DNA of 64,000 nucleotides from Eudoraea chungangensis (GCF_029360665.1 NZ_JARDUB010000003.1:124001-188000), one strand, 5' to 3'; shown: positions 53,544-63,071, counted from the first letter of the stretch. A program made the numbers and translations. The notes: generated from the sequence alone by a model not told the origin.

Positions 53544-55976
53544 ATGTTTAAAAATCATTTAAAAATTGCATGGAGAAGTCTTAAAAAGCAACCTTTTTTT
53601 ACTTTTCTAAACATCTTCGGACTAGCCATAGGAATGGCTGGTGGCCTCTTAATTTCCCTTTACATTTATGACGAGCTTAGCTTCGACAAAATGTTTTTGG
53701 ATGCAGAACGTATTCACCGCATAAATGTCGATGTAAAATTTGGAGGGGAAGCCATGTTTTCTGCCGAAGCCTCGGCTCCTATGGCCGAAGCTTTAAAGAA
53801 TGATTTTGCACAGGTTGAAAATTCTACCCGACTAAGAGACCAAGGAAGTCGTCTCATTCGAAAAGAGAACAGCACGGCGAACATAAAAGAGGAAAATACG
53901 GCCTTTGCCGATGAAAATTTCTTTGAGTTCTTTGGTTTAGAACTTCTTCATGGCGATGTCAATACTGCCTTAAAAGAGCCTAATACCCTTGTATTAACAG
54001 AAACAGCTGCTAATAAACACTTTCCATCCGAAAACGCCCTAGGACAGACATTGATTTTGTCCAATAACGAAACATACCGGGTAACCGGGGTAATGGAAGA
54101 TCTCCCTAAAAATTCTATGTTAAGAGAACATGCTGTATTTATGGCAATGGTAGGGCATGAAGACGCCTGGGAAGGCGCCTGGGGAAGTCATAATTATTTT
54201 ACCTTTATTAAGGTACTTCCAGGGGCAAATATGGCTGCATTTCAGGAACCATTACAGTCTATGGTAGGGACCTATGTAATTCCGTACGTTCAAAGATATT
54301 TTCCAGGAATCACGGAAGAACAATTCAGGGCCTCCGGAAATTATTTAAACTTTTCAACTATTCCACTTACCGATATACATCTGCACTCCAATGCATTTAT
54401 GGAATTAAGTGCCAATAGTAAGGTTGAAAACATCTATATCTTAACCTTTATAGCGCTGTTTCTAATTCTTTTGGCTAGTGTAAATTTTATGAATCTTTCA
54501 ACCGCCCATTCTCTAAAAAGGGCAAAAGAGGTTGGGGTCCGAAAAACACTAGGATCAAACAAGCGAGAACTGATTCGTCAGTTTTTAACAGAATCTGCTA
54601 TGGTATCTTTGATTTCGCTGGCACTCGCTATTTCAGTAGCCTGGATTCTATTACCCTTTTTCAATGATTTGGCAGGGAAGGATATTAAGATGCCATTTAC
54701 TTCCCCTTTCTTTTGGTTGATTTTGTTTGCTGCTACTACTCTATTAAGTCTATTCTCCGGGAGTTATCCTGCGTTTTTTATGTCTCGATTTATGCCAGTA
54801 GATGTCTTAAAGGGCGGTGGCACGAGTAATGTTGGTGGAAGTGCTATTAGAAATAGTTTAGTTGTTTTCCAGTTTACCATTTCTGTTTTACTCATTATTG
54901 GGACCATTGTAGTCTATCAACAATTAAACTTTATTCAAAATAAAGATTTAGGTTATTCCAAAGAACAAGTGCTTGTGGTTAACGATGTGTTTACCGTCGG
55001 AGACCAGGTACAGACCTTTAAACGGGAGGTTGATAAATTAACTCCTGTTGCGGCTTCTACCCTCAGCAGCTATCTTCCTACCCCCTCAGCAAGGTCTAAT
55101 ACTTCCTTTTTTCAAGAAGGCGCTGAAGAACAAGAAAACGCCATAAATATGCAGCAGTGGTTTGTAGACCATGATTACATAAATACCTTAGATTTGGAAA
55201 TACTAGCAGGGCGCAATTTTGATCGGGAATTTAAGACAGATTCTACAGCCATGCTACTAAACGAAACCACAGTGTCGGTCTTAGGAATTTCCCCAGAGGA
55301 AGCAATAGGTATGCGAATTTCAGGGGATTTGGGCGCAGAGAACCCAGAATTTTTTACGGTAATTGGGGTCATTAAGAACTTCCATTTTTCAAGTCTTCGG
55401 GATCGTATTGGGTCCTTGAGTATGGTTCTTGGTGATTTTTCGTCTGCACTTTCCATAAGACTTAATACCTCAAACTTCCCTGAAGCAATTGCAAGTATTG
55501 AAAATATTTGGAATCAGGTGGCACCGGGACAACCCTTCGACTATTATTTCCTGGATGAGTCCTTTAATCAAACTTATGAAGCAGAACAGAGACTTGGAAA
55601 GATCTTTATCATCTTTACCCTTCTCTCCCTTCTAATTGCTTGTCTTGGTCTTTTCGGACTTGCCGCCTTTAATGCCGAAAAGCGAACTAAAGAAATTGGT
55701 GTAAGGAAGGTTATGGGTGCCAACATACAACAGATTGCTTACGGACTAACCCTAGACTTTTTAAAACTAGTGGGCTTAGCCATTTTTATTGCGCTGCCCT
55801 TAGGATGGCTGGCCATGAGTAAGTGGTTAGAAGATTTTACCTATCGCACCAATGTAGGAGTGGAGGTATTCATATTCGCCGCCCTAATTGCAGTCTTAAT
55901 TGCAATAATTACCGTGAGTTATCAAAGTATAAAAGCCGCAATTGTAAACCCAGTTAAGAGTTTACGCACAGAATAG
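53544..55976 (+). CDS. FtsX/MacB-like ABC permease, copy 4
   Basis: An 810-residue paralogue (LKIAWRSLKKQPFFTFLNIFGL). It has the same duplicated layout with the second unit near 435 (SLVVFQFTISVLLIIGT), and a C-terminal FtsX domain with AEKRTKEIGVRKVMGAN. It is closest by eye to copy 2 in the membrane segments. The end is SLRTE. It is 39 bases after copy 3 and 53 bases before the second ATPase gene. Confidence 0.93.
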   Translation: MFKNHLKIAWRSLKKQPFFTFLNIFGLAIGMAGGLLISLYIYDELSFDKMFLDAERIHRINVDVKFGGEAMFSAEASAPMAEALKNDFAQVENSTRLRDQGSRLIRKENSTANIKEENTAFADENFFEFFGLELLHGDVNTALKEPNTLVLTETAANKHFPSENALGQTLILSNNETYRVTGVMEDLPKNSMLREHAVFMAMVGHEDAWEGAWGSHNYFTFIKVLPGANMAAFQEPLQSMVGTYVIPYVQRYFPGITEEQFRASGNYLNFSTIPLTDIHLHSNAFMELSANSKVENIYILTFIALFLILLASVNFMNLSTAHSLKRAKEVGVRKTLGSNKRELIRQFLTESAMVSLISLALAISVAWILLPFFNDLAGKDIKMPFTSPFFWLILFAATTLLSLFSGSYPAFFMSRFMPVDVLKGGGTSNVGGSAIRNSLVVFQFTISVLLIIGTIVVYQQLNFIQNKDLGYSKEQVLVVNDVFTVGDQVQTFKREVDKLTPVAASTLSSYLPTPSARSNTSFFQEGAEEQENAINMQQWFVDHDYINTLDLEILAGRNFDREFKTDSTAMLLNETTVSVLGISPEEAIGMRISGDLGAENPEFFTVIGVIKNFHFSSLRDRIGSLSMVLGDFSSALSIRLNTSNFPEAIASIENIWNQVAPGQPFDYYFLDESFNQTYEAEQRLGKIFIIFTLLSLLIACLGLFGLAAFNAEKRTKEIGVRKVMGANIQQIAYGLTLDFLKLVGLAIFIALPLGWLAMSKWLEDFTYRTNVGVEVFIFAALIAVLIAIITVSYQSIKAAIVNPVKSLRTE

Positions 55977-56029
55977 TATATTATTAAGTTTTGCAAGTTT
56001 ATAGCCTGCAATTACAAAACCAAAACAAA

Positions 56030-56692
56030 ATGTTACTAGAGCTAAAAAATGTTTTCAAATGGGTACAATCTTCAAGCAATCCTGTCTTTTTATTAAAAGA
56101 CATCAATTTACAGGTTAGAGAAGGGGAATTTATTTCTATAATGGGGCCTTCTGGTTCTGGCAAGTCTACTCTTTTAAATGTTATTGGAATGCTAGATGGT
56201 TTTAATGAAGGTGAGTACAATTTTATGCACGAATCCGTACATAGTTTAAAAGAAAAACAGCGCGCTAACCTCTACAAGGAATATATTGGTTTTGTGTTTC
56301 AGGCGTACCATTTGCTAGACGATCTAACCGTTGAGGAAAACCTAGAAATGCCATTATTGTACAAAAAGGTCAAAAGCGGAGAACGAAAAGCGAGAGTGGC
56401 GGACATGCTTGATCGATTTAGAATTGTGGGAAAAAAAGACTTATTTCCTGCACAATTAAGCGGAGGCCAACAACAATTGGTAGGCGTAGCAAGAGCCCTA
56501 ATAGGGAATCCAAAGTTAATTTTGGCGGATGAACCAACAGGAAATTTAAATTCTAAACAAGGAGAAGAAATAATGGATTTGTTTAAGCAATTAAATGAGG
56601 AGGGAGTAACTATTATTCAAGTAACTCATTCGGAGAAAAATGCGGCTTACGGCCAGAGAATAATAAATTTGTTAGATGGAAGAATGGTCTAG
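56030..56692 (+). CDS. Second MacB/LolD-type ABC ATPase, with variant motifs
   Basis: A 220-residue ATPase with Walker A GPSGSGKST, Q-loop FVFQAYHLLDDLT, signature LSGGQ, Walker B LILADEPTG and switch His THSEK. It departs from the first ATPase at two usually conserved places: QQQLVGVARA for QQQRVAIARA, and the D-loop Asp is Asn (GNLNSKQG). The start at MLLELKNVF is preferred to one 13 codons earlier. It closes the exporter operon. It may pair with a different permease or act as a regulatory, less active subunit. Confidence 0.92.
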   Translation: MLLELKNVFKWVQSSSNPVFLLKDINLQVREGEFISIMGPSGSGKSTLLNVIGMLDGFNEGEYNFMHESVHSLKEKQRANLYKEYIGFVFQAYHLLDDLTVEENLEMPLLYKKVKSGERKARVADMLDRFRIVGKKDLFPAQLSGGQQQLVGVARALIGNPKLILADEPTGNLNSKQGEEIMDLFKQLNEEGVTIIQVTHSEKNAAYGQRIINLLDGRMV

Positions 56693-56716
56693 AAAAAATT
56701 TTCTATAACAGGAATT

Positions 56717-57691
56717 ATGCAAAAAAGAAAGGATGGAGCTCTAAAAAACAGCTTACATCCACGTAATAAAAATAGAGAAAATTACGATTTAGAAGCCTTG
56801 GTTTTACTAAAACCGGAACTAACGGATTGTCTCCAGAACAATTCCTATGGCACTACTACCATTAACTTTAGTAATCCGGTAGCAGTTAAACTTCTAAATC
56901 AGGCGCTTCTGCATAAGTACTACGGCTTAAAGAAATGGAACTTCCCTAACCAAAATCTTTGCCCTCCTATTCCTGGAAGAGCAGACTATCTTCATTATTT
57001 GGCAGATCTTCTGGCGGAAAATAATAAAGGAAGTATTCCATATGGTAGTCAAATAACTGGTTTAGACATAGGTGTGGGTGCAAGTTGTATTTATCCTATC
57101 CTTGGTGTAGCAGAATACCAATGGGATTTTATTGGTACCGACATTGACCCTGCTTCTATCAGTTCCGCCGAAAAAATCGTAAGAGACAACCAAAAGTTAG
57201 AGGGCAAGATAAATATTAGACTTCAAAAGAATCCGCAGCAAATTTTTGCGGGCATCCTAAATACGGAAGATAAGGTTGATTTTACAATCTGTAACCCCCC
57301 TTTTCACTCTTCCATGGAGGAAGCTTTAAAAGGCAGCAGAAGGAAGATTAAAAATCTTACTGGAAAAAGAAATAAGGCAATAAAATTGAACTTCTCTGGT
57401 AACCATAACGAACTTGTCACCAAGGGAGGGGAAATAAGGTTTATAGAAACTATGATCAATGAAAGTCTCTCTTTTTCCACAAACGTTTTTTGGTTTACAA
57501 CTCTAATTTCAAAACAGTCTAATTTACGCAAGATTGAACTTTTATTAGAGAAGGCAAAGGTGAAGGATTTCAAAGTAATTCCTATAGGAACTGGAAATAA
57601 GAAAAGTAGAATAATGGCTTGGACCTATTTATCGAAAAATGATCAAAAAATATGGCAGTCTAAGCGTTGGAATTCTGTAACTATCTCCTAA
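56717..57691 (+). CDS. rlmF: 23S rRNA (adenine1618-N6)-methyltransferase
   Basis: A 324-residue SAM-dependent methyltransferase of the RlmF (YbiN) family. It has the N-terminal substrate region (KNSLHPRNKNRENYDL), the SAM site LDIGVGASCIYPILG, the N6-adenine motif NPPFHSS and a C-terminal RIMAWTY segment. RlmF methylates A1618 in 23S rRNA. It is 24 bases after the second ATPase gene and may be read through from the exporter operon, but it is a housekeeping enzyme found in many contexts. Confidence 0.94.
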   Translation: MQKRKDGALKNSLHPRNKNRENYDLEALVLLKPELTDCLQNNSYGTTTINFSNPVAVKLLNQALLHKYYGLKKWNFPNQNLCPPIPGRADYLHYLADLLAENNKGSIPYGSQITGLDIGVGASCIYPILGVAEYQWDFIGTDIDPASISSAEKIVRDNQKLEGKINIRLQKNPQQIFAGILNTEDKVDFTICNPPFHSSMEEALKGSRRKIKNLTGKRNKAIKLNFSGNHNELVTKGGEIRFIETMINESLSFSTNVFWFTTLISKQSNLRKIELLLEKAKVKDFKVIPIGTGNKKSRIMAWTYLSKNDQKIWQSKRWNSVTIS

Positions 57692-57787
57692 ATTAAGACT
57701 TCCAGAAAAGTAAAACAATAAAAGACAATCTGTCTCCAAACTACTTAAGTAATACGTATATTGTGATCACCTCTCAATGACCAATCT

Positions 57788-60133
57788 ATGAAGCAGAAAT
57801 ACCAACAACTAACCAAATGGCTAACGTCTAATTACAATAAAATAAGTCCGGGTAAGAATGCAATTACTGGCGCTGCAAAGGGTTTGCTTGTTTGCTCCGG
57901 AATTTTATGGGTTTTACACGCCATTATCGTATCCATTAATATTAAGGATAATTGGATTTTATTACTTTTTCTGAGTTTTACCTTGATGGTAATCCTAGCC
58001 AGTTACCTCTCTTTATGGGGTATTAATAAAATTAACAGCATCCCCAAGGTTTATAAGGTAGCCCTCGGCATTTCCATTCCTCTTTTTTTTATGATGAGTT
58101 ATGACTGGCATATTACCCTATTCTTGGTTTTAATGACCTCTCTTTTTGGTGCGGGTATTTTGGTGTTAAAAAAGACCGGTTTTACTAATTTAAGTCGTCC
58201 AAAACAAATAATCAGTTTGGCAGGACTGGTGTTGGGTGCCACTGGCTTAATTACGGCCATTGTTTTGTATATCCCAAGTGGCTTTGAAATTGATCCGATT
58301 GAAAATGCAGCCTCAATTAACGAGGCCACTATCACCCCAATTAGTGCAGCTTCTCCGGCAGAAAAAGGAAATTATAAAGTTAAAACACTCCACTATGGCA
58401 GCGGTAAAGATCGTCACAGAAAAGAATTTGGTAATGCGGTAGATATCAAAACCGATAGTGTAAATGGAGTGGCTTTTATAGATGATTGGAATGGATTTGG
58501 AGGTTGGTGGCGAGAAAAATACTGGGGATTTAATTCTTCTGCCCTTCCTATAAACGGGAGTGTGTGGTATCCCGAAGGAGAAGGTCCTTTTCCTTTGGTA
58601 CTGATTGTTCATGGAAACCACCCCATGCAAGATTTCTCCGATCCCGGATATGCATATTTGGGAAATTTACTTGCTTCTAGGGGTATTATACTGGCCTCTG
58701 TAGATGAAAATTTTATTAATGGTTCTTGGTCCGACATTTTTGGAGGTTTAGAGGAAGAAAACGATGCCAGAGGTTGGCTGTTATTAGAACATTTAAGGGT
58801 GTGGCACAATTGGAATAAGACTTCAGGAAATATATTTAACAACAAAGTAGATACTTCAAAAATTGCTTTGATAGGACATTCCCGAGGAGGTGAAGCAGTT
58901 GCCCATGCCGTAATGTTTAATAAGCTTTCACATTATCCTGACGATGCTTCTATTAAATTCGACTACAACTTTAATATTCAATCCATAATCGCTATTGCAC
59001 CGGTAGACGGGCAATACAAACCAGGAGATAGCAGAACCAAAATTGAGGATGTAGATTATTTTGTTTTCCACGGGGCACAAGATGCTGATGTTCGCTCCTT
59101 TAGAGGAACCCAGCAATACGAAAGAGTTAGCTTTAATGATAGTCTCTACCACTTCAAAACCGGACTATATATCGCTGGTGCTAATCATGGACAGTTTAAT
59201 ACGAGTTGGGGAAGAAGTGATGTTGGAAATCCTTTTACAGGGCTATTAAATTTAAAACAACTACTCTCTGCGGAGGATCAAAGAAAAATAGCGGAAGTTT
59301 ACATTAGTTCCTTCCTGGAAATTACTCTGCGAAATAAAAAGGAATACTTACCCATGTTTATAGATAGTAGGCGAGCAAAAAATTGGCTTCCTGAAACCAT
59401 ATACCTCAATCAGTTTGAAGACTCCAATGCCAGTTTTCTATGCACCTTTGAGGAAGATTTTGACGTGGTCACGACCACCGAAGACAGCGGTACCATCCTT
59501 ACCAAAAACCTCAGTGTGTGGAGAGAGGAAGAAATACAATTAAAATGGGAGAAGAAAGGAAGTAGAGCTGCGGTATTAGGATGGCATTATGAAGAAGAGG
59601 ATGCCGACACAATTGTAAACAAGAAAGTAGATTCTTTAATAGCTAGTTATTCTATACATCTAAAGCCCAGAACCATATCTATTGATTCCTCCGCTGCTTT
59701 GGTTTTTTCTATGGCAGAATCCACGGAAGACGCCAATCCTAAAACAAAGGGAAAATGGATTATTACGAAGGACAACAAAGAAGAAAAAGAGGAATCAAAA
59801 AAGAAGAAAGACAAAGAAAAGGATGATGCTAAAAAATCTATTGATTTTTCTATAGTCTTAAAAGACTCCTTAGGCCAGTCTGTCTCTTTTAGTTTAAGTG
59901 AATTCTCGGCCTTGCAAAGAGAAATAGACCCTGTAATTTGGAAAATGGAATTCCTTACTTCAGAGAATACAGCAGAAAATGTTTTTCAATTGTTTTATTT
60001 CCCATTAGACCGTTTCAAAAGTTATAACGCAGAGTTTAATATAGAGACTATTACAAAGATCGAGTTTGTATTCGACAAAACAGATGAAGGAGTAGTAATA
60101 ATAGATAATATTGGTTTTATGAAGTCACTTTGA
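57788..60133 (+). CDS. Membrane-anchored alpha/beta hydrolase
   Basis: A 781-residue protein. About five membrane helices fill residues 25-175. A large alpha/beta hydrolase domain follows with nucleophile GHSRGG (S365) and candidates D432 (GAQDAD) and H467 (ANHGQF), in the right order. The oxyanion loop is LIVHGNHPMQDFSD. After about residue 500 the protein turns to a beta-rich part with a highly charged K/E linker (about 665-690, NKEEKEESKKKKDKEK). It resembles dienelactone/chlorophyllase-like hydrolases; its substrate is unknown. The region between 57692 and 57787 holds only spacer. Confidence 0.8.
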   Translation: MKQKYQQLTKWLTSNYNKISPGKNAITGAAKGLLVCSGILWVLHAIIVSINIKDNWILLLFLSFTLMVILASYLSLWGINKINSIPKVYKVALGISIPLFFMMSYDWHITLFLVLMTSLFGAGILVLKKTGFTNLSRPKQIISLAGLVLGATGLITAIVLYIPSGFEIDPIENAASINEATITPISAASPAEKGNYKVKTLHYGSGKDRHRKEFGNAVDIKTDSVNGVAFIDDWNGFGGWWREKYWGFNSSALPINGSVWYPEGEGPFPLVLIVHGNHPMQDFSDPGYAYLGNLLASRGIILASVDENFINGSWSDIFGGLEEENDARGWLLLEHLRVWHNWNKTSGNIFNNKVDTSKIALIGHSRGGEAVAHAVMFNKLSHYPDDASIKFDYNFNIQSIIAIAPVDGQYKPGDSRTKIEDVDYFVFHGAQDADVRSFRGTQQYERVSFNDSLYHFKTGLYIAGANHGQFNTSWGRSDVGNPFTGLLNLKQLLSAEDQRKIAEVYISSFLEITLRNKKEYLPMFIDSRRAKNWLPETIYLNQFEDSNASFLCTFEEDFDVVTTTEDSGTILTKNLSVWREEEIQLKWEKKGSRAAVLGWHYEEEDADTIVNKKVDSLIASYSIHLKPRTISIDSSAALVFSMAESTEDANPKTKGKWIITKDNKEEKEESKKKKDKEKDDAKKSIDFSIVLKDSLGQSVSFSLSEFSALQREIDPVIWKMEFLTSENTAENVFQLFYFPLDRFKSYNAEFNIETITKIEFVFDKTDEGVVIIDNIGFMKSL

Positions 60134-60277
60134 TTTCATGAATCTCCGCAAACCGTCATAATTAAATGTTGGCTTATACAAACAATTGTACAGAAACTCC
60201 TGCTGAAAAATCATTTCAATCTATTATCTTTAGTGCTGTTTGAATAATTCCTAACCCAAGAATAAAAATCAACAAGA

Positions 60278-61078
60278 ATGAAACAAACTATACTATTAAT
60301 TTTTTTGGCTTTTGTGCTCTCATGTAAAACAGATAAAAAAGCGGAAGTAAATGCAGAGAGCTCCTCTGAAGAGACAGTTACTGGCTCTGAGACTAATTGG
60401 ATTGTTCTCTTTGACGGAAGCAGCACAGATGGCTGGAGAGCCTATAACGGGGAAGTTATGCCTCCGGGCTGGGTAATAAAAGATAAGGTGCTAACCTTTA
60501 ATACCGAGCAAATTCTAGAAGAAGACTATGATTACAAAGGTAGTAGAGATATTATTTACGGAGCTGAAGAATTTGATAACTTTGAATTATATGTGGAGTG
60601 GAAAATCCCGGCTGGGGGGAATAGCGGAATATTTTATCATGTGAAGGAAGGTTATGACGGTCCCCCTGATGTATCCCCGGAATATCAATTAATAGATGAT
60701 GACAACTATGCCTCCATCCACGATCTTACGGAATACAACAAAGGCTTGGGTGCTCCAAATCCTGAATTGTTACAGGATTGGCAATCTACTGCCGCGGATT
60801 ACGCAATGCATACACCAAATCCAGACAAAAAAGTTTTACATCCGGTTGGAGAGTGGAATTCTTCAAAAATTGTGTTTACCCCTGAAAAAGTAGAACATTG
60901 GCTAAATGGACAAATGGTACTCTCTTTTGTACCCTGGTCCGAAGACTGGTATAATAAAAGGAATTCCGGAAAATGGGAAAACAGTCCGGACTACGGTAAG
61001 TTCAAAACCGGATATATAGGTTTTCAAGACCATGGAAGTGACCTGTGGTTCCGAAATATAAAAATCAAAAAACTCTAA
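60278..61078 (+). CDS. DUF1080 (3-keto-disaccharide hydrolase) lipoprotein
   Basis: A 266-residue lipoprotein with lipobox VLSC (Cys16). The DUF1080 domain covers about 40-266: WIVLFDGSSTDGWRAYNGE, then YVEWKIPAGGNSGIFYHVKEG and a C-terminal YIGFQDHGSDLWFRNIKI. The family has a concanavalin-like fold, and the name comes from hydrolysis of 3-keto-disaccharides. It is followed after 14 bases by a Tat-exported Gfo/Idh/MocA protein, a common partner that would form the 3-keto sugar. Confidence 0.93.
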   Translation: MKQTILLIFLAFVLSCKTDKKAEVNAESSSEETVTGSETNWIVLFDGSSTDGWRAYNGEVMPPGWVIKDKVLTFNTEQILEEDYDYKGSRDIIYGAEEFDNFELYVEWKIPAGGNSGIFYHVKEGYDGPPDVSPEYQLIDDDNYASIHDLTEYNKGLGAPNPELLQDWQSTAADYAMHTPNPDKKVLHPVGEWNSSKIVFTPEKVEHWLNGQMVLSFVPWSEDWYNKRNSGKWENSPDYGKFKTGYIGFQDHGSDLWFRNIKIKKL

Positions 61079-61092
61079 CCAATCGTACGAAG

Positions 61093-62433
61093 ATGAAAAG
61101 AAGACATTTTATAAAAAGCAGCGCAGTTTTGGCATCCGTTACTGCCCTACCATCGCCAGTATTGGCCTTAATGCAGGATGGAAAACTCAGAACAGCACAT
61201 ATAGGAATTGGAGGTATGGGTATGGAAGACCTAAAGGCTTTTTCATCGCATAGTCAGGTTGTTGTAACTGCTCTTTGCGATGTGGATTCCAATAATTTAG
61301 CGGTAGCCCAGCAAATGCATCCCCAGGCAAAAATATTTAAAGACTATCGCAAAATGTTGGAAGAAATAGGAGACCAGATAGACGCGGTGGTTGTTTCCAC
61401 CCCAGATCACACTCATGCTCCTGCGTCTATGAAGGCCATGGAAATGGGTAAAGCCGTTTATTGCCAGAAACCACTAACGCATCATGTCACCGAGGCTAGG
61501 GAAATGAGAAAATTAGCGACGGATAAGAATTTGATTACCCAAATGGGTATCCAAGTACACTCATTTTATGATTACAAGTTAGCTACCTTGTTAATTCAGT
61601 CTGGTATTATTGGAAAGGTACATACCGTTCGTGCTTGGTCGAATAAGAATTGGGGATACGATGGCCCGGAACCAAAAGGCAGCGACCCGGTACCGGAAAC
61701 TTTAGATTGGAATCTTTGGCTAGGCACAGCCATGGAAAGACCATATAAAAATCAGGTCTACCATCCAGCCAATTGGAGAAAGCTATTAGACTATGGCTGT
61801 GGGACTCTAGGAGACATGGGAGTGCACATTTTTGACACCCCTTATAATGCCCTTGCCTTAGATGTTCCTAAAACCATTAAAAATGAATGCCGTAAACCAA
61901 ACGGCTTTGGTTTTCCAGAAAGTAATCGGGTAACCTATGAATTTCCGGGAACTGAATTTACCACAGATAACTTCAAGTGGGTATGGGACGATGGTGTGAA
62001 TGCACCAAAAAAACATGACGAACTAAAACTACCAAAAAAAGAAAAACTACCCGAACAAGGAGCTATGTTTATTGGTGAAAAAGGAAGACTCCTTCTTCCC
62101 CATTTTATGCAGTTACCGCAAAAAATAGTGGATGGAGCTTTTGTTAATATCGACGAAGAAATTGCCAGTATTACCAAGGAACACAATCTTACCCCTGTTA
62201 GGGACTATAATACAGAAGGTACCAAGCACTACCATCAGTTTGTTGACGCCTGTTTAGGAAAGGATGAAAGTAGCGCTCCGTTTTCCTATGCTTCAAGATT
62301 AACAGAAACCATTTTACTGGGGGTAATTGCAGGTAGGTTTCCAAATAAAACCCTGCATTGGGATACCGATACAGCCTCCTTTGCTGAAGAAGAAGCCAAT
62401 GAATTCCTGGACGGAAAATATAGAGACTTTTAG
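61093..62433 (+). CDS. Tat-exported Gfo/Idh/MocA family oxidoreductase
   Basis: A 446-residue protein with the Tat-like signal KRRHFIKSSAVLASV, then a Rossmann fold (RTAHIGIGGMGMEDL), the QKPLTHHVTEAREM active loop and a C-terminal sugar domain with GCGTLGDMGVHIFDTP. Exported members in Bacteroidota keep a tightly bound NAD(P) and act in the periplasm. The start at 61093 is preferred: an in-frame GTG at 61045 would lie within the DUF1080 gene. With DUF1080 upstream this forms a glycoside 3-oxidation/hydrolysis pair. Confidence 0.92.
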   Translation: MKRRHFIKSSAVLASVTALPSPVLALMQDGKLRTAHIGIGGMGMEDLKAFSSHSQVVVTALCDVDSNNLAVAQQMHPQAKIFKDYRKMLEEIGDQIDAVVVSTPDHTHAPASMKAMEMGKAVYCQKPLTHHVTEAREMRKLATDKNLITQMGIQVHSFYDYKLATLLIQSGIIGKVHTVRAWSNKNWGYDGPEPKGSDPVPETLDWNLWLGTAMERPYKNQVYHPANWRKLLDYGCGTLGDMGVHIFDTPYNALALDVPKTIKNECRKPNGFGFPESNRVTYEFPGTEFTTDNFKWVWDDGVNAPKKHDELKLPKKEKLPEQGAMFIGEKGRLLLPHFMQLPQKIVDGAFVNIDEEIASITKEHNLTPVRDYNTEGTKHYHQFVDACLGKDESSAPFSYASRLTETILLGVIAGRFPNKTLHWDTDTASFAEEEANEFLDGKYRDF

Positions 62434-62495
62434 ATACTGTTTGCCGTAAACTAACCATCTGGCATCTCTTATTAACACCTTAAGTACTATTACAC

Positions 62496-63005
62496 ATGGA
62501 AGAAATCAAATACCCAAGATCCTTTTCACATATTGGTATAACAGTGCCAGATATTCATCGAGCTGTTAAATTTTACAGCGATATAATGGGTTGGTATATA
62601 ATTATGGCTCCTTCTCAGGTTAAAAAGGAAAGAGAAACTGCTATTGGCCAAATGTGTATCGATGTTTTTGGTGAAGACTGGGAAGAATTTCAGATAGCCC
62701 ATATGGCTACCTCCGACGGTATTGGTATAGAATTGTTTTCTTTTGCAAATAGTGCAGATGAGGCACCAAAGTTTAATCCTTTCGAAACGGGCTTATTTCA
62801 TTTCTGCGTACAAGACCCTAATATTGAGGCTCTCATTGAAAAAATTGTTAAGGCAGGAGGCAAACAAAGAATGCCCATACGCGAGTATTATCCAACGGAA
62901 AAACCATACAAAATGTGTTATGTAGAAGATCCTTTTGGGATCGTTTTTGAAATATATACCCATAGCTATGAGCTTACTTATTCCTCTGGAGCTTATCAGA
63001 AGTAA
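62496..63005 (+). CDS. VOC (glyoxalase/bleomycin resistance) family protein
   Basis: A 169-residue protein with two betaalphabetabetabeta units: FSHIGITVPDIHRAVKFYSDIMGW at the start and FHFCVQDPNIEALIEKIVKAGGK in the second half. Metal-site candidates are the H in SHIGI, the E in IGIELFSF, the H in LFHFCV and the E in GIVFEIYTHS. Such proteins are dioxygenases, isomerases or lyases of small molecules. It is 62 bases after the Gfo/Idh/MocA gene in the same direction, so it may be part of that sugar unit. Confidence 0.9.
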   Translation: MEEIKYPRSFSHIGITVPDIHRAVKFYSDIMGWYIIMAPSQVKKERETAIGQMCIDVFGEDWEEFQIAHMATSDGIGIELFSFANSADEAPKFNPFETGLFHFCVQDPNIEALIEKIVKAGGKQRMPIREYYPTEKPYKMCYVEDPFGIVFEIYTHSYELTYSSGAYQK

Positions 63006-63071
63006 TCCATCTGGTATGCTTTGTTAAATAGTAGCGAGCTCTATTCTTAATAGATACTTTAAAAAATCCTA

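Noticed and set aside
46193-55976. Recent tandem duplication or assembly artefact of the permease genes
   Set aside because: The four copies differ along their whole length and have distinct intergenic spacers, so they are old paralogues, not an assembly repeat.
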